This document shows positions 17,086 to 26,117 of a stretch of DNA of 64,000 bases, piece by piece. The notes below the pieces were generated by a model. It was not told where the DNA came from, did no database searches, and saw nothing but the letters and a program-made list of their open reading frames with translations. The DNA is from Sphingobacterium sp. CZ-UAM (GTDB taxonomy: Bacteria; Bacteroidota; Bacteroidia; Sphingobacteriales; Sphingobacteriaceae). The stretch covers positions 1 to 64,000 of the forward strand of contig NZ_MTCM01000006.1 of the NCBI RefSeq assembly GCF_002000245.1. The letters are read 5' to 3'. A program made the translations under genes and the position numbers. Position 1 is the first letter of the stretch; each line of letters starts with the position of its first letter.

Positions 17086-17258
17086 AAGGGAGATGAAAAA
17101 TTAGAAGTTGGTAAGGTTAGTAAATACTTACCACTTTAAATACACCGAATTTTAGAACCAAATATGATAGACCCCAACGTCTTAAAACTTGCAAGAAATT
17201 ACCTAACCAATTGTGAATCGAAATTTAAAGGCACGTCAAACCAAGATGTGCCTTTTTT
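17086..17258 (+). ncRNA. Candidate small RNA of about 170 nt
   Basis: Bounded by the perfect promoter at 17049-17079 and an intrinsic terminator (AAAGGCAC 17227-17234, GTGCCTTTT 17248-17256, then T run). Internal pairing is evident: TTGGTAAGGT near 17106 can pair with ACCTAACCAA near 17200 (one mismatch) as a long closing stem, and GGTAAG/CTTACC forms an inner hairpin. A closing stem with a large internal region resembles the general plan of 6S RNA, which has Bacteroidota forms, but no conserved 6S motif was confirmed. A riboswitch for rbfA is an alternative; rbfA seems to have its own promoter downstream. Confidence 0.5.
17227..17258 (+). terminator. Terminator of the candidate small RNA
   Basis: An 8-9 bp stem (AAAGGCAC/GTGCCTTT) with a 13-base loop and six T residues. 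It lies 116 bases before the rbfA start, so a longer rbfA frame reading through it is rejected. Confidence 0.8.
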
Positions 17259-17327
17259 CATGCCTTTTCCTCCGCTACAGTTCGGCCTTAGTCAATCTGC
17301 GAGCATAATATTCTTGCCTAAAATACT

Positions 17328-17335
17328 TATCTTTG
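17328..17335 (+). promoter_or_regulatory. -7 element for rbfA
   Basis: TATCTTTG matches TAnnTTTG, 38 bases before the rbfA ATG and after the upstream terminator. The -33 region is weak. Confidence 0.4.
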
Positions 17336-17373
17336 TTTATCATATTGAGAATATTCAACATAAAACGTATACG

Positions 17374-17748
17374 ATGGGAACAGAAAGCAAGAGACAGCAA
17401 CGTTTTGCTGGAGTCATTCAACAGGATTTAGCAGCATTATTTCAACGGGAAGGTAACGCATGGGCTCCAGGGGCATTCATTACAGTTACACGTGTTCGAG
17501 TTACTCCGGACTTGGCGATTGCACGGGTTTATTTGAGTTTTTTAAACACAAAGACCGCACAGGATGATATCAAATCTATCCGTACCAAAACATCCGAGAT
17601 ACGATATAAGTTGGGCTCAAAAATTAAAAACCAGGTAAAAATTGTCCCACAGCTGGAATTTTTCTTAGACGATACCAACGAGTACGTGGAGCACATGGAC
17701 AAATTGTTTGAAGAAATCAGTAAAGAGCCCCGTCAACCAGAAGAATAA
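17374..17748 (+). CDS. rbfA: Ribosome-binding factor A
   Basis: Binds the 30S subunit during late maturation of 16S rRNA. The 124-residue protein is of normal family length and shows KRQQRFAGVIQQDLAALFQ (about 6-24), FITVTRVRVTPDLAIARVYL (about 35-54) and the KH-like region ending PQLEFFLDDTNEYVEHMDKL (about 92-111). A frame 70 residues longer exists upstream, but it crosses an intrinsic terminator and has no similarity to the family, so MGTESKRQQR at 17374 is the start. It is followed 30 bases later by aat. Confidence 0.93.
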   Translation: MGTESKRQQRFAGVIQQDLAALFQREGNAWAPGAFITVTRVRVTPDLAIARVYLSFLNTKTAQDDIKSIRTKTSEIRYKLGSKIKNQVKIVPQLEFFLDDTNEYVEHMDKLFEEISKEPRQPEE

Positions 17749-17778
17749 TGTACTTTAAATTGGCTTATCTAAGAATCA

Positions 17779-18435
17779 ATGGTATTTGAACTGGATAGCA
17801 AAAAACTGGAATTTCCACATCCTAGCTACGCCGAAAAAGATGGCTTATTGGCCATCGGCGGAGATCTTTCGGCTGATCGCCTGCTATTGGCTTATAGCAA
17901 TGGTATTTTTCCCTGGTTTAGTGACGATACCCCAATATTATGGTACGCACCCGATCCCCGGTTTGTCATTTATCCATCCAAGATAAAGATCAGCAAAAGT
18001 ATGGCTTCCTTTATGCGGAAAAATACGTTTTCTATCTCTATAGACCAAAACTTCAATGATGTTATCAGCTCTTGTTCTTCGATCCATAGAAAGGACCAAG
18101 AGGGAACATGGATTACAACCGACATGATCAAGGCTTATACGAAGCTGTATGAAATGGGCTACGCACATTCTGTGGAGGTATGGCAAGAAGGATCACTTGT
18201 TGGTGGACTCTATGGTGTACTGATCAATGGTGTATTTTGTGGTGAAAGCATGTTTTCCAAAGTACCCAATGCGTCCAAAGCTGCACTCATCTTTCTCGCA
18301 CAGGAAATAGACCTCCGACTGATAGACTGTCAATTTCATACGTCTCATTTGGAAAGTATGGGCGGCGAATACATTTCCTTGCCTGATTATTTAGCAATAT
18401 TAACAAAAGACCCAAGATATGAACAGTCCCTATAG
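17779..18435 (+). CDS. aat: Leucyl/phenylalanyl-tRNA-protein transferase
   Basis: Transfers Leu or Phe from tRNA to proteins with basic N-termini, marking them for degradation by ClpAP through the N-end rule. The 218-residue protein has the complete family core: FPHPSYAEKDGLLAIGGDLS (about 12-31), YSNGIFPWFSDDTPILWYAPDPR (as YSNGIFPWF 39-47 and ILWYAPDPR 53-61), and GGLYGVLINGVFCGESMFS near 148-166. Its end overlaps the next start by 17 bases, so the two genes are translationally coupled. Confidence 0.95.
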   Translation: MVFELDSKKLEFPHPSYAEKDGLLAIGGDLSADRLLLAYSNGIFPWFSDDTPILWYAPDPRFVIYPSKIKISKSMASFMRKNTFSISIDQNFNDVISSCSSIHRKDQEGTWITTDMIKAYTKLYEMGYAHSVEVWQEGSLVGGLYGVLINGVFCGESMFSKVPNASKAALIFLAQEIDLRLIDCQFHTSHLESMGGEYISLPDYLAILTKDPRYEQSL

Positions 18436-19507
18436 CAAATATTTTGATATTGATGGAGCAGTAACCTACTTAACCACACCTGGCTCAGGTCTACTTTCAC
18501 GTGAAACAAAGCAATGGCGGGCACAGCGCGATCAAGAATTCCATACTACCGATACGATACTCCGTGAACAACAGGGTGCTGCTTTGGATTCCTGCAGAAA
18601 TACACTTGAACGATTCTTCCATTGCCCAAAGGGCAATGTGTTTCTATCAAGCTGCTTTTCTTTTGCCTTCAACGCGCTGTTAGCAGGCTTACCTAAGCAT
18701 TATAAGGTTCTACTTCTGGACAATGATTACCCGTCTGTAAATTTCCCGACGATAATAACTGGCTTTGAGCATAGATTCGTCAATATGGATGAACAGCTTG
18801 AAGCAAATATATTGGATGCCATAGCGACCTTTAAACCCAACGTACTGATTCTTTCCATTGTTCAATATATCTCTGGTTTAAAAATTGACCTATCCTTTAT
18901 ACAGGAATTAAAACACCAGCATCCAGATTTGTTAATCATTGGCGATGGAACACAATTTTTAGGAACCGATTTATTTGATTTTAATGCTTCAGGATTTGAT
19001 GCTGTTATTAGTAGTGGATATAAATGGTTAATGGCCGGATTTGGAAATGGCTTTATCCTGCTTAATGATCGACTGAAAGAACTCCTCTATGCTGATATTC
19101 AGAAAAACTACAGTTACCTCAACAATCAATGGATGAATAAGTCTGTGGTACAGTTATGTTTTGAACCAGGACATTTGGACACTTTGGCCCAGGGGACCTT
19201 ACAACAGTCTTTAATACAACTTGAGCAATGGGGCTATGCCGCTACTGTCTCGTATACACAGGATCTGGTGGCGCAGGCCCGGGCTGAACTGGCCAACAGA
19301 GGATTGCTCCTGGATCGCATTACCAATAGACGTCCGCAGAGTAACATCTTCAATATACAGATCGACCCCAAAAATTTTCAGCTTCTGATGGACGAGGGTA
19401 TAAAATGTTTCCCTCGCGGATCCGGTATCCGAGTAGGATTCCACCTATACAATGATCATACAGATCTTGAAAAACTATTACATATTATAGATACAAAAGT
19501 AAATTAA
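18419..19507 (+). CDS. Class V aminotransferase-like PLP enzyme
   Basis: 362-residue protein of the aminotransferase class V fold (cysteine desulfurase-like). Visible motifs are NVFLSSCFSFAFNALLAGL (about 63-81) in place of the usual substrate loop, LLIIGDGTQFLGTDLFDF (about 170-187) with the PLP-contacting Asp, and ISSGYKWLMAGFGNGFILLN (about 197-216) carrying the Schiff-base lysine. The catalytic cysteine loop of desulfurases is not apparent, so an aminotransferase or lyase is more likely. It overlaps aat by 17 bases and is followed after 2 bases by the DUF2027-like gene. Substrate unknown. Confidence 0.8.
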   Translation: MNSPYSKYFDIDGAVTYLTTPGSGLLSRETKQWRAQRDQEFHTTDTILREQQGAALDSCRNTLERFFHCPKGNVFLSSCFSFAFNALLAGLPKHYKVLLLDNDYPSVNFPTIITGFEHRFVNMDEQLEANILDAIATFKPNVLILSIVQYISGLKIDLSFIQELKHQHPDLLIIGDGTQFLGTDLFDFNASGFDAVISSGYKWLMAGFGNGFILLNDRLKELLYADIQKNYSYLNNQWMNKSVVQLCFEPGHLDTLAQGTLQQSLIQLEQWGYAATVSYTQDLVAQARAELANRGLLLDRITNRRPQSNIFNIQIDPKNFQLLMDEGIKCFPRGSGIRVGFHLYNDHTDLEKLLHIIDTKVN

Positions 19508-19509
19508 TC

Positions 19510-20160
19510 ATGAAATTTAGAATAGGCGACCTAGTCAGGTTTGTAGATGAACCCATAGAAGGGCACATCACTTCCATGCAAGCCAACGATATTGTCGGAG
19601 TAACCGATGAGACAGGATTTGAAATACCTGTTCCAATGGACAAGATCACACTCGTTTTTGGAAATATGAGACGGGCGGACGACGAGCTTGACCAGCATGC
19701 AGCTCCATTGACTCCCCATCGTTTTATAGAAAAAGGGATTTTATTGGCCATTTCCGGAGATCACAAAGATGGATTGGCCAAGTTACATATCATCAATGAA
19801 ACAAGTTACGAACTCCTGGTATCAGTTTCCGAAGCGACTGCAAATAAAGTGAAAGGTCTTTTTAGCAATAAAATACCGCCACATGATTCGATTCAATTTT
19901 ATACAGGAAACTTCGCAAATGTAGGCAAATGGCCGACTTTCCGTTTTCAGATCATCAGACACAGCAGCAGTTTACAGGAACTGACAAATCCGATCAATAA
20001 AGAACAGCGCGTACGTCCAGTGGACCTGACCAATCCAAAAGTGCTGCATGAAATTTTAGATGAGAAAATCTGGTCCTATGAGTTAGACAAAATTGAGGAA
20101 GATCTGGGCTTAGATAAATTAAAAGCTCATTTTATACCACATCGTCCCAATAAAAAATAA
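19510..20160 (+). CDS. DUF2027-like protein lacking an Smr domain
   Basis: 216 residues. The start MKFRIGDLVRFVDEPIEGHI and DETGFEIPVPMDKITLV (about 37-53) resemble the N-terminal half of Bacteroidota Smr/MutS2-related proteins (DUF2027), and LLAISGDHKDGLAKLHIINETSYELL (as LLAISGDHKDG 77-87 and LHIINETSYELL 91-102) fits the middle part. The usual C-terminal Smr nuclease-like domain (LDLH...G.G motifs) is absent and the protein ends with a charged helix. It is the last gene in the aat operon and ends in a strong terminator. Role unknown; the family assignment is moderate. Confidence 0.55.
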   Translation: MKFRIGDLVRFVDEPIEGHITSMQANDIVGVTDETGFEIPVPMDKITLVFGNMRRADDELDQHAAPLTPHRFIEKGILLAISGDHKDGLAKLHIINETSYELLVSVSEATANKVKGLFSNKIPPHDSIQFYTGNFANVGKWPTFRFQIIRHSSSLQELTNPINKEQRVRPVDLTNPKVLHEILDEKIWSYELDKIEEDLGLDKLKAHFIPHRPNKK

Positions 20161-20188
20161 GCTAGATATTTAATCTAGCTTATTTTTT
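20153..20188. terminator. Bidirectional terminator
   Basis: AAAAATAAGCTAGAT pairs with ATCTAGCTTATTTTT, giving A and T runs on both flanks between converging genes. Confidence 0.9.
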
Positions 20189-20194
20189 AAATGC

Positions 20195-20593
20195 TTACTC
20201 CTCTGTTGAAACAATCTTCTTTGTGCTCAAAAGTAATAGTAGGATCCCTACAAAGTAAACTATCCATCCCCAGCGCATGTGCAGCGATTTTGAAAGCAGC
20301 TTGTCGGCAAAGCCCCAGCCAAAATAGTTGTTGATTTTAAACCATACAGCGACAATACTGATAAGATACCAACTTGCTGCCAATCGGCTCATCCACTGAT
20401 AGGCACGCACTGCACGAACAAAAAATAGCAATGCTGTTACCCCCAAAATCAACATGGTAATAAAAAATAGATAGGCATCCACCTGATAAAGGTTCCAATT
20501 ACCTTTGATAGGAACTTTTAAGAATGGAGTCATACTGGACAGAAAACAAATGACAAGTCCAACAATGGCAAAATACTTCCTTATGATAAGCAT
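20195..20593 (-). CDS. Four-helix membrane protein of unknown function
   Basis: 132 residues with four predicted transmembrane segments (about 7-25, 39-61, 70-87 and 105-122) separated by short basic loops. No family is recognised. The first loop (MTPFLKVPIKGNWNLY) would face the periplasm. It stands alone, converging on the DUF2027-like gene with a shared terminator. Confidence 0.65.
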   Translation of the reverse strand: MLIIRKYFAIVGLVICFLSSMTPFLKVPIKGNWNLYQVDAYLFFITMLILGVTALLFFVRAVRAYQWMSRLAASWYLISIVAVWFKINNYFGWGFADKLLSKSLHMRWGWIVYFVGILLLLLSTKKIVSTEE

Positions 20594-20834
20594 GGTTCAA
20601 ATAACTTTAAAACTGACACGAATATAAGTTGAATATTGCCACTTATATAACTTGTCTTCTATTTTTTGAAAAATTAATCTATTTTTAAAACGAAATTCTC
20701 GTACAGAATTCCGGTCAAAAGACGATACCTCAGAAGCTCACAGTAGCCTGTGAAAAAATTAAGTGCATAATAGCACCTCTCTGAAAGGAATTCTTACTTG
20801 AAAGTTTATTTTAAATTTAAGCCAGATATTGGAC

Positions 20835-21677
20835 ATGAAAAGAGTATTTGAAGAAACTGCATCGGAGCAGGTACCTCAGCCGAAATCAAAGAAAAAAACA
20901 TACATCATTATTGGGATTGTCTTGTTATTGGTTATGCTTTCAGGTGGTGGATATTATAATTATGTACAGCGACAAGATCTTGATACTATTCCTTTAGACA
21001 GCAGCGCAACAGCTGTAGACGGATTTGAGAATGCGGATCCTAAAGATCTCGAAGAGGCTGATGGCTGGAGTAGCATTGGAGACTACGCCCATTGGAACAA
21101 TGCCATCTTTACAATTCCTGAATATGACAACATTCCATTGCGTTATCGCAGAGGCATTACAAAAATTTTTATGGAAAATAGCTACCTGGAGCCGTCCGGT
21201 GATAAACCGATCTATAAATTTACCCGCATAAAGGATCGTGCAAAGTCGGTTTTCTGCTATGGTAATTTCACAGATCGCCCTGACGCGGACAATTGGAACA
21301 AAGAAATGGCTTTTCTTGTGGAAAAGAACGACTACCAAAGCAGTGCAATCTGGATTATATCAGCAAAAGGGGATATCTTATTCTGGAAAGAATATTCCAG
21401 TGAGCTTCCTCTGATCAATAGCTTTAAAAAAGGGCAGAAGATTTTTATGGATGAGATGAAATTAGTACCAGCTCCAGCTGATGGCATTATTGTCAAAAAC
21501 AAAAGTTCCAAATACGCTTTGATTTATAATAAGGGAACAAAAACTTTTGATACTTATTACCAGTATAGTGATGATGAAATCCAGGAGGCAACCACTTCCG
21601 AAGAAGGCCCTTATGTAGAGGAACTGGAAGATATAACGGTTGACTCAGCGCAAACAAATACAGGCAATAATGAATAG
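20835..21677 (+). CDS. Single-pass membrane protein of unknown function
   Basis: 280 residues from the ATG at 20835 (MKRVFEETASEQV); a TTG six bases upstream is not preferred. A basic segment (PKSKKK) precedes one transmembrane helix (about 22-42), and the rest (about 45-280) is predicted to be outside the cytoplasm. The outer part has a regular alternation of beta-strand-like stretches (AKSVFCYGNFTDRPDADNW about 136-154; SAIWIISAKGDILFWKEY about 171-188) and an acidic tail rich in Glu, Asp and Thr. No family recognised. It has about 240 bases of non-coding DNA upstream and ends before a hairpin at 21705-21726. Confidence 0.65.
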   Translation: MKRVFEETASEQVPQPKSKKKTYIIIGIVLLLVMLSGGGYYNYVQRQDLDTIPLDSSATAVDGFENADPKDLEEADGWSSIGDYAHWNNAIFTIPEYDNIPLRYRRGITKIFMENSYLEPSGDKPIYKFTRIKDRAKSVFCYGNFTDRPDADNWNKEMAFLVEKNDYQSSAIWIISAKGDILFWKEYSSELPLINSFKKGQKIFMDEMKLVPAPADGIIVKNKSSKYALIYNKGTKTFDTYYQYSDDEIQEATTSEEGPYVEELEDITVDSAQTNTGNNE

Positions 21678-21704
21678 TTTAATACCTTGGAGAAACTGAA
21701 ATTC

Positions 21705-21726
21705 TCATCACGCATCAGCGTGATGA
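21705..21726. terminator. Hairpin downstream of the membrane protein gene
   Basis: TCATCACGC pairs perfectly with GCGTGATGA over a 4-base loop (ATCA). There is no T run directly after it, so it may be a weak terminator or a regulatory hairpin upstream of hemA. Confidence 0.45.
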
Positions 21727-21857
21727 AAATCACTCGGTCAAAAAACAAAGGTTAAAACATTAAAAAACAACACCTTACATATAAAAACCAATTATTTAAA
21801 ATCTTTCTAAATTAATCCGTTTGACAGATTTTTGACACAAGCACAAAGCATTTAAGC

Positions 21858-21865
21858 TACATTTG
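21858..21865 (+). promoter_or_regulatory. -7 element of the haem gene block
   Basis: TACATTTG matches TAnnTTTG 32 bases before the hemA start. TTTG at 21831-21834 lies 23 bases upstream, slightly too far for the ideal spacing. Confidence 0.45.
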
Positions 21866-21896
21866 TACCGTTAAATATAAGCGAGGGATTAGAGCT

Positions 21897-23138
21897 TTGA
21901 AAAATCTTAAAGTATTAGCGTTTACTCATAAACATGTCGAACTAAAAGATCTAGGTAATCTAGTGATCTGCAATGAGGATTTAGAAAGTCGCCTCATTAA
22001 CTTGAAACACAGCCTGGATATTCCGGAGATCTTTTACATTGGTACTTGTAACCGAGTAGAGTTTGTATTTTACGGAGCTCACGAATTGACCAACGAATTT
22101 ATTGCGGAGTTTATGGGAAAATTGAATTTCTGTGTTCCGCAAGAGCGCCTTCAATGTTATTTGGGTCAGGTCAACAAATATGAAGGAATGGATGCTTTGC
22201 ATCATTTACTTCGTATGTCCTGTTCACTCGAAAGCCTTGTTGTCGGTGAAAAAGAAATCCTGGCTCAGGTGCGTAGAGCTTATGACCGCTGTAGAGAAGC
22301 GGGATTTACCGGTGATTTCCTTCGTTTAATGATGGATCGTCTTGTAAAGACAGCAAAAGAAGTCTATACCTACACTAAAATTTCCAGAAATCCGATTTCT
22401 GTTGTCTCCCTTGCTTACCGCAAACTACGTGAATTAAAGTTGGTTGAAAACCCTAGAATACTTATTATCGGATCAGGGGAAACGAATCAAAACCTAGCAA
22501 AATATTTCCAGAAAAATCAAAAAGCGAAGTTTGTTGTTTTTAACCGTACTCTTGAAAACGCAAAAGTTTTAGCAGAGGAACTCCATGCAGAGGCTTATCC
22601 TCTTGCTGAAATCGGCGCATACAAAGGCGGATTCGATATTCTAATTACCTGTACTGGTGCACCTACGTCGATCATTAACAATTCCCTGTACCAATCGCTA
22701 TTAAACGGCGAAACAGATAAGAAAATTATCATTGATTTGGCTGTTCCAAATGATATTGATGCCGAGGTAATTAAAAATAACCCCATCCATTACATCGAAG
22801 TCAGTAGCTTGCAGGCTATCGCGGAAAAAAATATCCAGGAACGCTATAATGAACTGGACAGTGCTGAAAAAATCATCCAAGACAATATCCAGGAGTTTTT
22901 ACCACTGATCAAGCAAAGACGTGTGGAAGTTGCCATGCGTGAAGTTCCTGAAAAGATCAAAGAAATCAAATCATTTGCTTTAAACGAGGTCTTTGCTCAG
23001 GAAGTACAGGCATTAACACCCGAAGCAAGAGAAGTATTGGAAAAAGTCATCAACTATATGGAAAAGAAATACATCAAAGTTCCCATGGTTATGGCAAAAG
23101 AGATCCTGGTTAAAACACCGGAGACCGAGAAAAACTAG
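21897..23138 (+). CDS. hemA: Glutamyl-tRNA reductase
   Basis: First committed step of haem synthesis by the C5 route: NADPH reduction of glutamyl-tRNA to glutamate-1-semialdehyde. The 413-residue protein has the active-site cysteine in YIGTCNRVEFVFYG (about Cys51), VVGEKEILAQVRRAYDRC (about 113-130), a Rossmann GSGETNQNLAKYF (about 193-205) and a C-terminal dimerisation helix. It begins with TTG; MKNLKVLAFTHKHV matches the family start and no ATG fits better. It is the first gene in a block with hemC-hemD, hemB and hemL. HemL provides the next enzyme. Confidence 0.96.
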   Translation: MKNLKVLAFTHKHVELKDLGNLVICNEDLESRLINLKHSLDIPEIFYIGTCNRVEFVFYGAHELTNEFIAEFMGKLNFCVPQERLQCYLGQVNKYEGMDALHHLLRMSCSLESLVVGEKEILAQVRRAYDRCREAGFTGDFLRLMMDRLVKTAKEVYTYTKISRNPISVVSLAYRKLRELKLVENPRILIIGSGETNQNLAKYFQKNQKAKFVVFNRTLENAKVLAEELHAEAYPLAEIGAYKGGFDILITCTGAPTSIINNSLYQSLLNGETDKKIIIDLAVPNDIDAEVIKNNPIHYIEVSSLQAIAEKNIQERYNELDSAEKIIQDNIQEFLPLIKQRRVEVAMREVPEKIKEIKSFALNEVFAQEVQALTPEAREVLEKVINYMEKKYIKVPMVMAKEILVKTPETEKN

Positions 23139-23385
23139 TTGCAATCGTATCGCAGCAATAGTTTCCTAACAAAATATATTTCCCACTTTTTGACGTGCAG
23201 GCCGTAATAATGTTCGTACGCAGTTTCCTTTTTGTCAAAATTTTCCTTCGCTTTTCTTAATTTTCGGTTTATCAATCATTTCCTACTAGATAATGACAGT
23301 AACGTGTCAACATATTCCACCTATTTATTTATTTTTGCTTCGATAAATGGTATTAAACACATTTTAATAGGTAAAGTAAAATAAC

Positions 23386-24972
23386 GTGAATAGAAAACTA
23401 ATTATTGGCACCCGGGGAAGTGTTCTTGCCATGTGGCAGGCAAATTTTGTGAAAGACCGATTACATGAAATCGGTATTGAAGCAGAGTTAAAAGTCATCA
23501 AAACTCAAGGCGATATCATTCAACATCTCCGTCTGGATAAATTGGAAGGAAAAGGATTTTTCACGAAAGAACTTGAGGAAGAGCTTTTAAATGGAACCAT
23601 CGATTTAGCCGTACATTCACACAAAGATTTACCTACGATCAACCCGCCAGGATTAATTATTGCGGCGGTTTCTGAACGGGAAGACCCCTCCGAATTATTA
23701 ATTATTCACAAGGATTGCGTTGATATCAAGAAACGCCTATCGTTAAAACATAATGCTACTGTTGGAACATCTTCTAACCGTAGAAAGGCGCAGATATCGG
23801 CATTGCGTCCCGACCTGGAATTCGACGATCTAAGGGGCAATCTACAAACAAGAATGCAAAAACTGCGGGATGAACAATACGATGCGATCGTGCTTGCAAA
23901 GGCGGGTATCAGCCGTATTGAAATGGATATCTCTGATTTTCATGTCGAAGAAATTCCACCGGTCGAAATTATCCCTGCTCCGGCACAAGGTGTATTAGCC
24001 ATTCAGATCCGTGAAGTCGACAAAGAACTTTTTGAAGCATTACAACCGCTTAATAATGATGAAGTTGCCAAAACCATTGCTGTGGAACGTTTGGTACTGA
24101 ACAAATTTGATGCAGGATGTCATGCACCACTCGGATGTTATTGCCGCAAAAGCGGTGATGAATATGAAGCTTGGGCTTCCATTGCCGATACAAGTGAAGA
24201 TTTTCCGGATCGTGTATACTTGAAAGATGCTGATCCGGACCGACTGGCGGAGCGTATTTTCAGCAAGTACGCCAAAGACCGTAAGTTACCTCGATCTGTC
24301 TTTATTTCCAGAGAGGTAGATGAAAATTCCTATTTCGCACGGGCAATGGCTAAACACAATATTTCCATCGAAGGCCGATCATTGATCAAAATATTTCCGA
24401 TCATCAACAAACTGGATCCTTTTATCCTAAAGCATGTTGATTGGATTATATTTTCAAGCAAAAACGGGATTGAGCATTTTTTCAATCTGGAGCCTCGGTT
24501 AAGTAAAAAGACCAAAATAGGCGTGATCGGTCGTGGATCAGAGGAAATACTACGCAAGTATGATCGCGTAGCGGATTTTTCCGGTGACAGTGAAGGGATT
24601 AACATGGATGAAATCGCTAAGAAATTTGCCGAATTGGCAAATGGTGGAACGGTACTTATCCCGCGTGCAAAAGAATCGCTTGAGACGATTCAAAAAGCAT
24701 TAAGTCCAGAGACTAAAATCATTAATATCCCAGTCTATGAGACTGTATTGGAGGAGGATGTGGATCCGTCCAATGCTGAAGTCCTCGTATTTACCAGTCC
24801 TAGCAATGTTGAGGCCTATTTTGCGGACAATCTTTTAGAACCGGGACAAAAGGTCATCTGTATCGGTCGTTCAACCGGGGCGAAGTTTGATGAGATGAAT
24901 GTTCCCTACACACTTCCATATTCTCCAGATGAGATCGGTCTTTCAGAGGCTGTATTTGGCTTGGAATATTAA
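23386..24972 (+). CDS. hemC: Fused hydroxymethylbilane synthase and uroporphyrinogen-III synthase
   Basis: 528 residues, about 220 longer than a normal HemC. Residues 1-300 are porphobilinogen deaminase: GTRGSVLAMWQANFV (8-22), the catalytic Asp81 in HSHKDLPT, and Cys245 in FDAGCHAPLGCY, which holds the dipyrromethane cofactor. Residues about 305-528 look like uroporphyrinogen-III synthase (HemD): SVFISREVDENSYFARAM at the start, IIFSSKNGIEHFF, and LVFTSPSNVEAYF. One protein would thus convert porphobilinogen to uroporphyrinogen III without releasing the unstable linear intermediate. The start is GTG. It lies 247 bases after hemA with a weak TATTTTTG element at 23330, so it could have its own promoter. 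Confidence 0.93.
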   Translation: MNRKLIIGTRGSVLAMWQANFVKDRLHEIGIEAELKVIKTQGDIIQHLRLDKLEGKGFFTKELEEELLNGTIDLAVHSHKDLPTINPPGLIIAAVSEREDPSELLIIHKDCVDIKKRLSLKHNATVGTSSNRRKAQISALRPDLEFDDLRGNLQTRMQKLRDEQYDAIVLAKAGISRIEMDISDFHVEEIPPVEIIPAPAQGVLAIQIREVDKELFEALQPLNNDEVAKTIAVERLVLNKFDAGCHAPLGCYCRKSGDEYEAWASIADTSEDFPDRVYLKDADPDRLAERIFSKYAKDRKLPRSVFISREVDENSYFARAMAKHNISIEGRSLIKIFPIINKLDPFILKHVDWIIFSSKNGIEHFFNLEPRLSKKTKIGVIGRGSEEILRKYDRVADFSGDSEGINMDEIAKKFAELANGGTVLIPRAKESLETIQKALSPETKIINIPVYETVLEEDVDPSNAEVLVFTSPSNVEAYFADNLLEPGQKVICIGRSTGAKFDEMNVPYTLPYSPDEIGLSEAVFGLEY

Positions 24973-25077
24973 TCGTATTGAGTAGTTAGTATCCAGTATT
25001 GAGAAGTTGGCAAAAAAATTTTTAGTCTTGGTCACTGAGCAACACTGGATTACTGGATCATAAATAAATTAAATATA

Positions 25078-26046
25078 ATGTTACAACGTCCGAGAAGAAA
25101 TCGTAAATCTGCCGTGATTCGCGACATGATTCAAGAGACACGTTTAGACGCGTCGAATTTGATTTTTCCACTTTTTATTGTAGATGGCCAAAATCAAAAA
25201 ACCGAGGTTAAATCCATGCCGGGTATCTACCGTTATTCAATAGATAATTTATTGAAAGAAGTGGAGAGCTGCCTCAAATTAGGCTTACGTTCATTTGACC
25301 TTTTTCCCAATATCGAAGAATCATTGAAGGACAAATACGCAACAGAGAGTTACCGCGACGGAAGCTTGTATTTACGGGCCATTGAAGCAGTAAAGAAAAA
25401 TTTTCCGGAAGCCTGTATTGTCACCGACGTGGCGATGGACCCTTACAGTAGCGATGGTCATGATGGAATTGTTGAGAATGGCGAGATCCTAAATGATGAA
25501 ACGCTGGAAGTATTGGGCAAGATGGCACTCGCACATGCGCAGTCTGGTGCTGATATTATTGCACCATCGGATATGATGGATGGACGCATCGGATATATTC
25601 GTGAACTATTGGACCATAATGGCTTCACAAACGTATCTCTAATGTCCTATACTGCTAAATATGCGTCGGCCTATTATGGACCCTTCCGGGATGCTTTGGG
25701 CTCAGCTCCAAAACATGGTGACAAGAAAACCTACCAAATGAATCCTGCTAATGCAAAAGAAGCGCTTATCGAGGCACAACTAGATTCCCAAGAAGGTGCG
25801 GATTTTCTAATGGTCAAACCGGGACTACCCTATTTAGATATAGTGAAACTTCTGGCTGATAATTTTGATCTTCCAATTGCGGTGTATAATGTCAGTGGCG
25901 AATATGCCATGTTAAAAGCAGCCATACAAAATGGCTGGCTGGATGAACGTGTAATCCTGGAAACTTTATTAAGCTTCAGACGCGCGGGCGCAACAGCGAT
26001 TTTATCGTACCACTCGAAAGAAGTCTTGGAAAAGGGCTTTATTTAG
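25078..26046 (+). CDS. hemB: Delta-aminolevulinic acid dehydratase (porphobilinogen synthase)
   Basis: Condenses two 5-aminolevulinate molecules to porphobilinogen. The 322-residue protein has both active-site lysines, Lys194 (SYTAKYASAYYGPFRDA) and Lys247 (FLMVKPGLPYLD). The metal site reads DVAMDPYSSDGHDG (about 117-130) with aspartates where zinc enzymes have cysteines, so it belongs to the magnesium-dependent type. It lies between hemC-hemD, which consumes porphobilinogen, and hemL, which makes aminolevulinate. Confidence 0.97.
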   Translation: MLQRPRRNRKSAVIRDMIQETRLDASNLIFPLFIVDGQNQKTEVKSMPGIYRYSIDNLLKEVESCLKLGLRSFDLFPNIEESLKDKYATESYRDGSLYLRAIEAVKKNFPEACIVTDVAMDPYSSDGHDGIVENGEILNDETLEVLGKMALAHAQSGADIIAPSDMMDGRIGYIRELLDHNGFTNVSLMSYTAKYASAYYGPFRDALGSAPKHGDKKTYQMNPANAKEALIEAQLDSQEGADFLMVKPGLPYLDIVKLLADNFDLPIAVYNVSGEYAMLKAAIQNGWLDERVILETLLSFRRAGATAILSYHSKEVLEKGFI

Positions 26047-26117
26047 GCAATTCTTGATTCCTTACGTTTCCATGAGACTTATCTTCGCAAAAAAAGATAA
26101 CTTCGCATTCAAATATA

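Noticed and set aside
17164..17373. N-terminal extension of rbfA
   Set aside because: It reads through an intrinsic terminator and starts inside the candidate small RNA; family proteins begin at the ATG 17374.
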